DNA from: Ignavibacteriaceae bacterium
GTDB lineage: Bacteria; Bacteroidota; Ignavibacteria; Ignavibacteriales; Ignavibacteriaceae
DNA: 11,550 nt
Reading direction: 5' to 3'
Assembly (NCBI GenBank): GCA_023231105.1
Contig: JALNWB010000131.1
Location: 1 to 11,550, forward strand
Under the pieces are notes generated by a model that was not told the DNA's origin, searched no databases, and was given only the letters and a program-made list of their open reading frames with translations. Positions 6,744-11,550 of the stretch are shown here, piece by piece; within the stretch, counting starts at the first letter, position 1; each line of letters opens with the position of its first letter. Position numbers and translations under genes: made by a program.

Positions 6744-7441
6744 ATGAATACACGTGAAAAAAACAAACAGGAAATGCTTGGGACTGTTTCAGGATTCTAT
6801 GAAGAATATAAGAATTCGTTTACGGGACTAACGGTCTGATAACAGCATTTTCGGATATCATTTCGATTAAAAAGGAGATCGAATTGAATGAAAAGATCGT
6901 AAATGAGGGAACAAAAGGGAAAGTGGTTTCCCGTGATGATTCTCAAAACGGACTAATTACTTCGGCGCTTACATTTGCGGGAGCGCTTTATGGTTATGCA
7001 GCTTCTAAAAATGATCTGGAATTACTAACGTTTGCCGATATAAGCAGCAGTACATTTACGAGAATGAGGATAGCCGAGATTCCCCTGAGGGTTGAAGATA
7101 TTCTTGATAAGGTTGATGAACTTGGTGAGGAGCTTCTTCCCTTTGGAATAACCGGAGAACAGCGGACTGCCGGCAGAGCAATACTTGATGATTACGTCAA
7201 AAAATTTGGAAGTGTTAACAGCGGTAAGGGGAGCAAAAAATCTGCCTCAGATAGCAGTAAAAAACTCCTTACTAAAGTGGATGCTAAGCTTAAGGTACTT
7301 GATAAGCTGATGTTCAGTTTTAGCACAAGTGATTCCGACTTGTATTCTAAATATGAAACGGCGCGAATGATCTATGATAAAGGTGGCAGCCGTAACGGAG
7401 GAAGTGACGCACCTCCACCACCACCGGAAGAACCGAAATAA
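6744..7441 (+). pseudogene. Frameshifted helical hypothetical gene, full extent
   Basis: An excellent ribosome binding site (AAAAGGAG, 6729-6736) lies 7 bases before the ATG at 6744, yet this frame stops after 31 codons (TGA 6837-6839). A second frame open from 6812 continues directly into the 6884-7441 gene. Joining the frames by adding one base near 6831-6833 gives FTGLTGLITAFSDI across the junction and one protein of about 232 aa. The helical pattern and the spacing to the later Asn-Gly-Leu-Ile-Thr and Ala-Gly-Ala-Leu-Tyr-Gly-Tyr-Ala segments match what I recall of a Bacteroidota family of unknown function. No slippery heptamer is visible, so a lost base (GGG to GG) or a sequencing error is likelier than programmed frameshifting. 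Confidence 0.65.
6884..7441 (+). CDS. Hypothetical helical protein, C-terminal part of the frameshifted gene
   Basis: This frame opens upstream at 6812 and has a TTG at 6884 with AGGAG (6873-6877) six bases before it, giving a possible 185-aa product. Re-initiation here could still make a shortened protein. The sequence is mostly amphipathic helix. It has a hydrophobic stretch around residues 25-41 (GLITSALTFAGALYGYA), which is too short and interrupted to be a clear membrane helix. A Ser/Lys-rich linker lies near 110-128, and the tail is Gly/Ser then Pro-rich (five consecutive prolines in APPPPPEEPK). There is no signal peptide. I cannot assign a function. Confidence 0.6.
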   Translation: MNEKIVNEGTKGKVVSRDDSQNGLITSALTFAGALYGYAASKNDLELLTFADISSSTFTRMRIAEIPLRVEDILDKVDELGEELLPFGITGEQRTAGRAILDDYVKKFGSVNSGKGSKKSASDSSKKLLTKVDAKLKVLDKLMFSFSTSDSDLYSKYETARMIYDKGGSRNGGSDAPPPPPEEPK

Positions 7442-7492
7442 CTATGAAGAAATAATCGTCGTGACTGCACACTCCCACGCCACGACAAACAG

Positions 7493-7518
7493 CAGCGATA
7501 CCCTGAAGGGTATCGCTG
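7493..7518. repeat. Hairpin with TGAA loop (CAGCGATACCC family)
   Basis: CAGCGATACCC (7493-7503) and GGGTATCGCTG (7508-7518) form a perfect 11-bp stem around TGAA. The right side continues into GTAC but the left does not, suggesting an eroded longer palindrome. Its core CCTGAAGG is the reverse complement of the core CCTTCAGG of the hairpin at 11118-11137, so the two may be related families with different arms. It could also act as a terminator for the upstream gene, though only a short A-rich tail follows. Confidence 0.7.
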
Positions 7519-7585
7519 TACTAAAAAATCATTCTGGTAAATCGGGATGATGGAAAAATTCGTATGTCGAATTTCTAATCTGACC

Positions 7586-7613
7586 GTAGAGCCATGCCAT
7601 GGCATGGCTCTAC
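7586..7613. repeat. GTAGAG-family palindrome, ATGCC variant
   Basis: A perfect 28-bp palindrome identical in sequence to the copy at 6682-6709 (arms GTAGAGCCATGCCA and TGGCATGGCTCTAC). It lies between the frameshifted gene and the transposase gene, within a non-coding stretch of about 240 bases. Confidence 0.92.
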
Positions 7614-7679
7614 AGATGAAATAACAAGAATTAGTTTAATTCAGTTGTGTTACGTTTTGGCATGTATCAATATAAAATT

Positions 7680-8255
7680 ATGAAATATTATCACAACAAA
7701 TATCGAGTTGAATCTATCCGGTTGAAGGGATGGGATTATTCAACACCCTGGTGGTATTTTGTTACAATCGCGACAAAAAATCACAATGAATATTTTGGCA
7801 AAATTATTTCCGGTGAAATGAAATTGAATGATGTTGGGAAAATTGCGGAAAGGTGTTGGAGAGATATTCCTAAACATTATCCGAAAGTTGAATTAGATTA
7901 TTTCGTTGTAATGCCAAATCATCTGCATGGGATTGTTGTAATTACAGAACATGCGGAACCTGACCATGATGTAGAGCCTTGCCATGGTGTTGTAGAGCCT
8001 TGCCATGGCAAGGCTCTACAAAATGAATTTGGTAAACCGATTAAAAATTCTTTATCAATGATTATCAATCACTATAAAGGAGGAGTAAAGCATTTGTGCA
8101 AAGAAAATAAGTTTACCGGTTTTGCCTGGCAACCAAAATTTTATGATAGGATAATAAGAAATGAAGGGGAGTTATATGCGATTAGAAAATACATAGCAGA
8201 TAACCCAATTAAATGGGATGTTGAAAAAAATGTTCCGGATAATTTAGAAATGTAG
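7680..8255 (+). CDS. REP-associated tyrosine transposase (Y1/HUH family, RAYT)
   Basis: RAYTs are single-strand DNA nucleases/transferases of the IS200/IS605 Y1 superfamily that recognise and probably spread short palindromes. From the ATG at 7680 the product is 191 aa. It has the typical opening SIRLKGWDYS, the HUH motif in MPNHLHGIV (His81, His83) and the C-terminal block WQPKFYDRIIRNEGEL followed by IRKYIADNPIKW, where Tyr171 is the likely nucleophile. GTG 7647 and ATG 7662 are alternative starts; none has a ribosome binding site. Residues 98-114 are encoded by one and a half copies of the local palindrome inserted in frame between the HUH and Tyr parts. The TAG stop codon is itself part of the next palindrome (8252). 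All catalytic residues are present, so the enzyme may be active. Confidence 0.9.
   Translation: MKYYHNKYRVESIRLKGWDYSTPWWYFVTIATKNHNEYFGKIISGEMKLNDVGKIAERCWRDIPKHYPKVELDYFVVMPNHLHGIVVITEHAEPDHDVEPCHGVVEPCHGKALQNEFGKPIKNSLSMIINHYKGGVKHLCKENKFTGFAWQPKFYDRIIRNEGELYAIRKYIADNPIKWDVEKNVPDNLEM
7971..8020. repeat. Half plus full palindrome inside the RAYT coding region
   Basis: A half copy (GTAGAGCCTTGCCATGG, 7971-7987) is followed 21 bases later by a full, perfect palindrome at 7991-8020 (half-site TGTAGAGCCTTGCCA). The core is TTGCCATGGCAA, not the ATGCCATGGCAT of the flanking copies. The 21-base offset keeps the reading frame, and the copies are read as VEPCHG-V-VEPCHGKALQ. They lie in the loop between the two halves of the catalytic domain, where variation in length is likely tolerated. 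Confidence 0.93.
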
Positions 8256-8297
8256 AGCCTTGACATGTGGTAGAACCACGCCGTGGCATGGCTCTAC
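8252..8297. repeat. Half plus full palindrome at the RAYT stop codon
   Basis: A half copy GTAGAGCCTTGACATG starts at 8252 and supplies the RAYT stop codon (TAG 8253-8255). A full-length copy follows at 8270-8297, with arms GTAGAACCACGCCG and TGGCATGGCTCTAC. Its left arm resembles the CACGCC variant (8326 copy) and its right arm the ATGCC variant, so it looks like a hybrid of two subfamilies with three arm mismatches. The half-then-full layout repeats that seen inside the gene. Confidence 0.8.
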
Positions 8298-8325
8298 ATG
8301 GGAAAAAACGTGCATCTGTTAAAAC

Positions 8326-8353
8326 ACAGAGACACGCCATGGCGTGTCTCTAC
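8326..8353. repeat. GTAGAG-family palindrome, ACACGCC variant
   Basis: A perfect 24-bp palindrome at 8328-8351, with half-site AGAGACACGCCA. The right side continues into AC to complete CTCTAC, while the left has AC in place of GT. The core CACGCCATGGCGTG differs from the other copies but remains fully self-complementary. Confidence 0.85.
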
Positions 8354-8371
8354 AAATTAAACTATTTTTTT

Positions 8372-8399
8372 ATTGAGCCATGCCATGGCATGGCGCTAC
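8372..8399. repeat. GTAGAG-family palindrome just upstream of the GH46-like gene
   Basis: The inner GAGCCATGCCA/TGGCATGGC part matches the ATGCC variant. The outer arms are eroded (ATTGAGCC and GGCGCTAC). It ends three bases before the AGGAG ribosome binding site at 8403, so in mRNA its hairpin would stand directly against the translation start of the next gene. Confidence 0.8.
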
Positions 8400-8402
8400 A
8401 GA

Positions 8403-8407
8403 AGGAG
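8403..8407 (+). promoter_or_regulatory. Ribosome binding site that fixes the GH46-like gene start
   Basis: AGGAG lies five bases before the ATG at 8413. The upstream in-frame ATG at 8380 lies inside the palindrome, has no such site, and would add 11 repeat-encoded residues (MPWHGATEGDV), so 8413 is preferred. Confidence 0.8.
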
Positions 8408-8412
8408 ATGTT

Positions 8413-9093
8413 ATGATAACTGAGAATAATAAAAAACTGATTGAACGTATCATTAATGTATTTGAAACAGGTACACCTGACGGGAAGTACAACCAAATAT
8501 CAATTTATGCGGATGGGAAAAACGGTACAAGGCAAATTACGTATGGGCGGAGTCAAACTACAGAGCAGGGGAATCTTGCAAAGCTTATTGAACTGTACAT
8601 CCGCAATAGCGGTGTTTATGCTGAGCAATTCTCGAAGTACATCGATAAGATCGGGAAGGAATCTTTGGTTGATGACAAAATTTTTAAAGATCTTCTTCGT
8701 ACTGCAGCTAAAGAAGATGCTATCATGCGTTCAACGCAGGATGAATTTTTCGATCTGGCATATTACAATCCAGCATATGAATTTTTTACAAAGAACGGTT
8801 TTGATCTTCCGCTGAGTATGCTTGTAATTTATGACAGCTACATTCATTCGGGAAGTATCCCGGCATTTTTAAGAAAAAGATTTGGCGAGTATCCACCTGC
8901 AAAAGGAGGTGACGAAAAGAAGTGGATAACATCTTATGTTGATATCCGCCATCAGTGGCTGAAGTATCATTCCAACCCGATTCTGCAGCGCACCATTTAC
9001 AGAACGCAATGTTTTAAAGATCAGATGACCGCGGAGAATTGGCAGTTGGATAAACTTCCGGTAATAGCAAACGGAACGGAAGTAAATGTTTAA
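8413..9093 (+). CDS. Predicted GH46-family glycoside hydrolase (chitosanase/lysozyme superfamily)
   Basis: GH46 enzymes hydrolyse chitosan-type beta-1,4 glucosamine polymers and share the lysozyme superfamily fold. The 226-aa product aligns by eye along its length with Streptomyces-type chitosanase. Glu18 in INVFETGTPD matches the catalytic acid, and Asp34 in YADGKNG matches the catalytic base in the IGDGRG region. Other matching blocks are ITYGRSQTTEQGNL (42-55), AAKEDAIMRSTQDE (98-111), the IYDSYIHSG segment (139-147) and the diagnostic AKGGDE...YVDIR (163-179). Unlike the secreted enzymes it has no signal peptide or anchor, so it would be cytoplasmic unless released by lysis or another route. 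A peptidoglycan-directed (endolysin- or toxin-like) activity is possible. The membrane protein gene follows 59 bases later. Confidence 0.78.
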   Translation: MITENNKKLIERIINVFETGTPDGKYNQISIYADGKNGTRQITYGRSQTTEQGNLAKLIELYIRNSGVYAEQFSKYIDKIGKESLVDDKIFKDLLRTAAKEDAIMRSTQDEFFDLAYYNPAYEFFTKNGFDLPLSMLVIYDSYIHSGSIPAFLRKRFGEYPPAKGGDEKKWITSYVDIRHQWLKYHSNPILQRTIYRTQCFKDQMTAENWQLDKLPVIANGTEVNV

Positions 9094-9152
9094 CCTGTGA
9101 ACCGGTATGATAAAATTAATCAAAATATTTTATTACAAAAGGAGATTAAACA

Positions 9153-10322
9153 ATGGGAACTGATAAACAAAATCAACCAAACATACCTGACGGCAAGGCA
9201 GGCGATTCTCAAGATCAGAAATGTAAAGAGAAGAAAAGCTGGTTCGAAAGAGCCAAGTATTGGACTGCTGATAAAAGTGCGGCTTTTTCCCGCTTTTTCA
9301 CTTTTAGAAAACATTACTACCTGGAAGCTCAACAAGCATTTCGTAAAACGGAAAGTGAATACAATGTTTTGAAATCAATTATAGAATCAAAACAGACTCA
9401 AACTCCTGAGGAAAAAGATACCATCATTGAAATTGACAAACTAATTTGCGAAGCCCGTACACAGATGACTTACGCTGAATTATGGCCGTATATTCATCTC
9501 ATAGAACTGCATCTTCTCCGTTTGTACGATCTAACATCGCTTCTATCCTACCTTTCTATAGTCCGCAATAATCTGTATATACTTAAAGTAGAAGATAAAA
9601 CTGAGTGGGAGAAAAAACTTGCTGAGTTTGATACTATTACCGACACTTCAAAAATAGATACGGAGTATTTGCGGAAACTATTATACACAATCACATCGGA
9701 AATTAACGAAGCGCGCCGTATTAATTTCATGACGAATGATCTGAAGCATGATCTAATGAAACGGTTTATTAGAATTACCGTTATCATAGGGCTGTTTGCG
9801 TGGTTATTTACTTACATGATTGTACGAGACCCTCTTGTTCATTACGCAATAGTGATAGGTGTATTAGGCGGTTTTTTCAGCCGCATCTTAGCGATACAAA
9901 CTTTGGAATTTAAACCTCCCGCATTTTCTTTACTTTCTCTCTACACTTATACGCAGCCTTTACTCGGGGGAATCGGGGCACTAATATTATATCTTATTCT
10001 CATCTCGCCGATAGGACCGGAAGTAATAAGCGGTAATACATTTTATTTAAGTCAGGAACAGACGGCAAAGTATTTCCAAGCCACCATTACCTATAAACCG
10101 AAAGTGTTTGGAATGCCCTTACCAATGATAGTTACCGATTCAACATCGGCATCAATAGTAATTCATCAGTATCCCAAACCGGGACTATTTTTGCTCCTTG
10201 CATTCCTTGCTGGTTTTTCCGAACGGTGGCTGCTGGGAACACTTGAAACAATAGTAGGAAAGAAACTGCAGAAAGGAGATGGAACGACAAAACCAACAGA
10301 GGAAGGAAAAGGGAAAACATAG
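9153..10322 (+). CDS. Hypothetical integral membrane protein, four predicted helices
   Basis: The 389-aa product starts at an ATG 8 bases after AAAAGGAG (9137-9144). Residues 1-200 are soluble and charged, mostly helical, probably cytoplasmic. Four hydrophobic segments follow: about 206-224, 229-249, 268-287 and 342-358. Between helices 3 and 4 lies a polar stretch of about 55 residues that could face the periplasm. The last helix carries FLAGFSERWLLG, a Gly-Phe-Ser-Glu-Arg motif that I recall from several uncharacterised bacterial membrane proteins. The tail is Lys/Glu/Gly-rich. It is too large for a classical holin. The next gene starts on the base after its stop codon, so the two are likely co-translated. 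Function unknown. Confidence 0.7.
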   Translation: MGTDKQNQPNIPDGKAGDSQDQKCKEKKSWFERAKYWTADKSAAFSRFFTFRKHYYLEAQQAFRKTESEYNVLKSIIESKQTQTPEEKDTIIEIDKLICEARTQMTYAELWPYIHLIELHLLRLYDLTSLLSYLSIVRNNLYILKVEDKTEWEKKLAEFDTITDTSKIDTEYLRKLLYTITSEINEARRINFMTNDLKHDLMKRFIRITVIIGLFAWLFTYMIVRDPLVHYAIVIGVLGGFFSRILAIQTLEFKPPAFSLLSLYTYTQPLLGGIGALILYLILISPIGPEVISGNTFYLSQEQTAKYFQATITYKPKVFGMPLPMIVTDSTSASIVIHQYPKPGLFLLLAFLAGFSERWLLGTLETIVGKKLQKGDGTTKPTEEGKGKT

Positions 10323-10601
10323 ATGTCGGATGCAACCAAGGGAAATCCGGAGCGGCTTGGAGCTAACGGAGCCGCTCACCCAGATTTACTGTATAATAAA
10401 ATATGTCAGATCGATTGTACCGATGTTGTAACCGGTATTGCACAACATAGTTATTATCTAAACGGCTCTATTAACGAAGACATTAAACAAAGCATAGAAG
10501 GATTCACTCAAGATGACCCGCGGCGACAACGGGTAACAACCGGTGAACTGCCTAATGTGTGGAAAATGAAAAAAATAGATTCAAAACATTCAAATAATTA
10601 G
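10323..10601 (+). CDS. Hypothetical 92-aa protein
   Basis: The ATG follows the membrane-protein stop codon immediately, and the stop codon (10599-10601) overlaps the ribosome binding site of the lipoprotein gene, so it is embedded in the operon. The product has no membrane segment or signal peptide. Two cysteines (in NKICQIDCTD) and a charged C-terminus are the only visible features. I recognise no domain. Its exact fit between two likely real genes supports it being translated. Confidence 0.55.
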   Translation: MSDATKGNPERLGANGAAHPDLLYNKICQIDCTDVVTGIAQHSYYLNGSINEDIKQSIEGFTQDDPRRQRVTTGELPNVWKMKKIDSKHSNN

Positions 10602-10612
10602 GAGATACCATT

Positions 10613-11065
10613 ATGAAAACCGATCATGTTTTTACAAATGCAATTTCAAAATATTATTATATACTTTTACTATTGGTCCTGTTATTAACAAGTAGTTGTA
10701 CGGTTCAATATGTAGCTCAATATGATGAGACTGTAAAAAATGAGATCGTTAGAATTGCCGGTGAAGTAGATAAATTTTTTATCGAACTTCAAGAAATGGA
10801 TGTGAGCGAAAGAACCTATATAAAAGCCAAGGAAAAGTATTTGGCAATTGAAGCCGATCTTAATTCGCTCCTGACCAAAAACGAAATACGCGCGTTAAAT
10901 AATCAATCGATAAAACAAAATGAACTTGCCTTAAAATTATGGCTCGATGATAAAGAGGAGCACAAGAAAAAAGATAAAGTCAGCGATGCGATAATTAACA
11001 GTCATAGGTCGCAATTCAAAAGAATTTTTATTGCCATGGCTAAAGGTGAAGAGGTAAAAAATTAA
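10613..11065 (+). CDS. Predicted small lipoprotein, helical
   Basis: The 150-aa product has a signal-peptide core (YYYILLLLVLLL, about residues 14-25) and a lipobox-like LTSSC with Cys29 as the likely lipidated residue, so the mature part should be membrane-anchored outside the cytoplasm. Residues 30-150 are polar and strongly helical, rich in Lys/Glu (for example KAKEKYLAIEADLNSLL), with coiled-coil-like spacing. AGGAG (10600-10604) precedes the ATG by 8 bases and overlaps the previous stop. The length and layout are compatible with an outer-membrane spanin-like or scaffolding lipoprotein, but no family signature is present. Confidence 0.65.
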   Translation: MKTDHVFTNAISKYYYILLLLVLLLTSSCTVQYVAQYDETVKNEIVRIAGEVDKFFIELQEMDVSERTYIKAKEKYLAIEADLNSLLTKNEIRALNNQSIKQNELALKLWLDDKEEHKKKDKVSDAIINSHRSQFKRIFIAMAKGEEVKN

Positions 11066-11117
11066 AAGTAAAATAATTAATAATAACGCACCTTACGCAG
11101 AATAGTATATTGAATTG

Positions 11118-11137
11118 CCACGACCTTCAGGTCGTGG
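11118..11137. repeat. Hairpin CCACGACC with TTCA loop
   Basis: CCACGACC (11118-11125) and GGTCGTGG (11130-11137) form a perfect 8-bp stem around TTCA, about 50 bases after the lipoprotein stop. No T-run follows, so it looks more like an interspersed palindromic repeat than a terminator. Confidence 0.7.
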
Positions 11138-11160
11138 GATAATAAGCAAAAAAAGTAAAT

Positions 11161-11200
11161 GGCTTTAGCCAAAATAACTGCTAATATTGGGCTAAAGCCC
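11161..11200. repeat. GGCTTTAGCC/GGGCTAAAGCCC paired palindromes
   Basis: GGCTTTAGCC (11161-11170) and GGGCTAAAGCCC (11189-11200) are each nearly self-complementary, and they are also inverted copies of each other with an 18-base spacer. This gives the paired-palindrome layout of REP doublets. A TATTTTTTC stretch follows at 11204-11212, so the structure might also terminate transcription from the upstream gene. Confidence 0.7.
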
Positions 11201-11222
11201 GGGTATTTTTTCATATTTTGAT

Positions 11223-11242
11223 CCCCGGCATAAATGCCGGGG
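11223..11242. repeat. Hairpin CCCCGGCAT/ATGCCGGGG
   Basis: CCCCGGCAT (11223-11231) and ATGCCGGGG (11234-11242) form a perfect 9-bp GC-rich stem with a 2-base loop. It is the third distinct palindrome within about 125 bases and lies 54 bases before the next gene start. Confidence 0.75.
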
Positions 11243-11296
11243 TTACTTGATTAAGAAATTGAGTAAAGTAACTTAATAATTTAAATGAGGTATAAA

Positions 11297-11550
11297 ATGA
11301 GTTTTAATATTGGTGACGTACTTACTAACATGAAAACCGCTGCTTTTGATGCGGTTAAAGACGACGTGCATGTAATACCTGATTACATCAACGAGATATT
11401 TGAAGGTGAAAAAGAGGCATTAAAAACATTGGCTGAGGAAAGATTAGCCGGCAATTTCACCGATGAAGAATTCTTGCATGAATTGGAGAGAGAAAAAGAT
11501 GTGCTTGAAACCCAGATGCTTACGATTGAAATTATGACGCTTGCACTTGC
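11297..11550 (+). CDS. Hypothetical helical protein, 3' end outside window
   Basis: From the ATG at 11297 (TGAGG at 11286-11290 as ribosome binding site) an open frame runs to the window end for 84 codons. It begins MSFNIGDVLTNMKTAAFD and is acidic, helical and free of cysteine, with no signal peptide. The stretch EEFLHELEREKDVLETQ looks like a continuous amphipathic helix, and the visible end (MLTIEIMTLALA) turns hydrophobic. It is separated from the lipoprotein gene by the three palindromes, so it may be a separate transcript. No family recognised. Confidence 0.65.
   Translation, partial: MSFNIGDVLTNMKTAAFDAVKDDVHVIPDYINEIFEGEKEALKTLAEERLAGNFTDEEFLHELEREKDVLETQMLTIEIMTLAL

Noticed and set aside
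6806..6839. Programmed -1 frameshift at the break in the 6744-7441 gene
   Set aside because: No X-XXY-YYZ slippery heptamer or following stem-loop is evident in the window where the shift must occur.
7458..7486. GTCGTG/CACGAC short inverted repeat after the helical gene
   Set aside because: Only six paired bases with a 17-base loop; not distinguishable from chance.
7372..7605. Minus-strand frame across the palindromes and the end of the helical gene
   Set aside because: It is antisense to a better-supported gene, its composition comes from reading the Pro-codon tail and palindromes backwards, and it has no ribosome binding site.
6010..8399. CRISPR array made of the repeated palindromes
   Set aside because: Spacing is irregular (from tens to about 900 bases), genes lie between copies, cores vary, and no cas gene is present.
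8413..11065. Prophage lysis cassette as a firm call
   Set aside because: There is no terminase, capsid, tail or integrase gene in the window, the membrane protein is too large for a holin, and no inner-membrane spanin is seen. Kept only as a hypothesis.

Overview
The window has two halves. Bases 1-5443 hold a minus-strand complex I operon, transcribed in the order nuoA-B-C-D-H-I-J-K, with the first codons of a probable nuoL at the window edge. No nuoE, nuoF or nuoG lies between nuoD and nuoH. This is the EFG-less, ferredoxin-type arrangement known from Chlorobi/Ignavibacteria and many Bacteroidota. The best promoter upstream of nuoA has the TTTG / TAnnTTTG form typical of the Bacteroidota-Chlorobi group. 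With the moderate AT-richness and the REP/RAYT content, this suggests an Ignavibacteria- or Chlorobi-like bacterium. That placement is inference; no rRNA or other marker is present.

Bases 5534-6200 contain no convincing gene, only the outward-facing nuo promoter and a few small inverted repeats. Bases 6203-6580 are a degenerate tandem repeat of eighteen 21-bp units that can be read as a heptad-repeat protein.

From about 6680 to the end everything lies on the plus strand and looks accessory. In order: a helical hypothetical gene broken by a single-base frameshift (6744-7441); a REP-associated Y1/HUH transposase that carries its own palindrome inside its reading frame (7680-8255); a block of related palindromes; a predicted GH46 (chitosanase/lysozyme-superfamily) enzyme without a signal peptide (8413-9093); a four-helix membrane protein (9153-10322); a 92-aa protein of unknown function (10323-10601); a small lipoprotein (10613-11065); three different hairpin families (11118-11242); and the start of another helical protein (11297 to the end).

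The GH46-like, membrane, 92-aa and lipoprotein genes are tightly packed, separated by 0 to 59 bases. They probably form one transcription unit: a cytoplasmic muralytic or glycan-cleaving enzyme, an inner-membrane protein and a membrane-anchored lipoprotein. They could work together at the envelope, but the function is not established by the sequence. At least seven copies of a palindrome family with constant GTAGAG/CTCTAC ends and variable but self-complementary cores punctuate this half. Most accessory genes have strong AAGGAG-type ribosome binding sites, whereas the nuo genes mostly have none.
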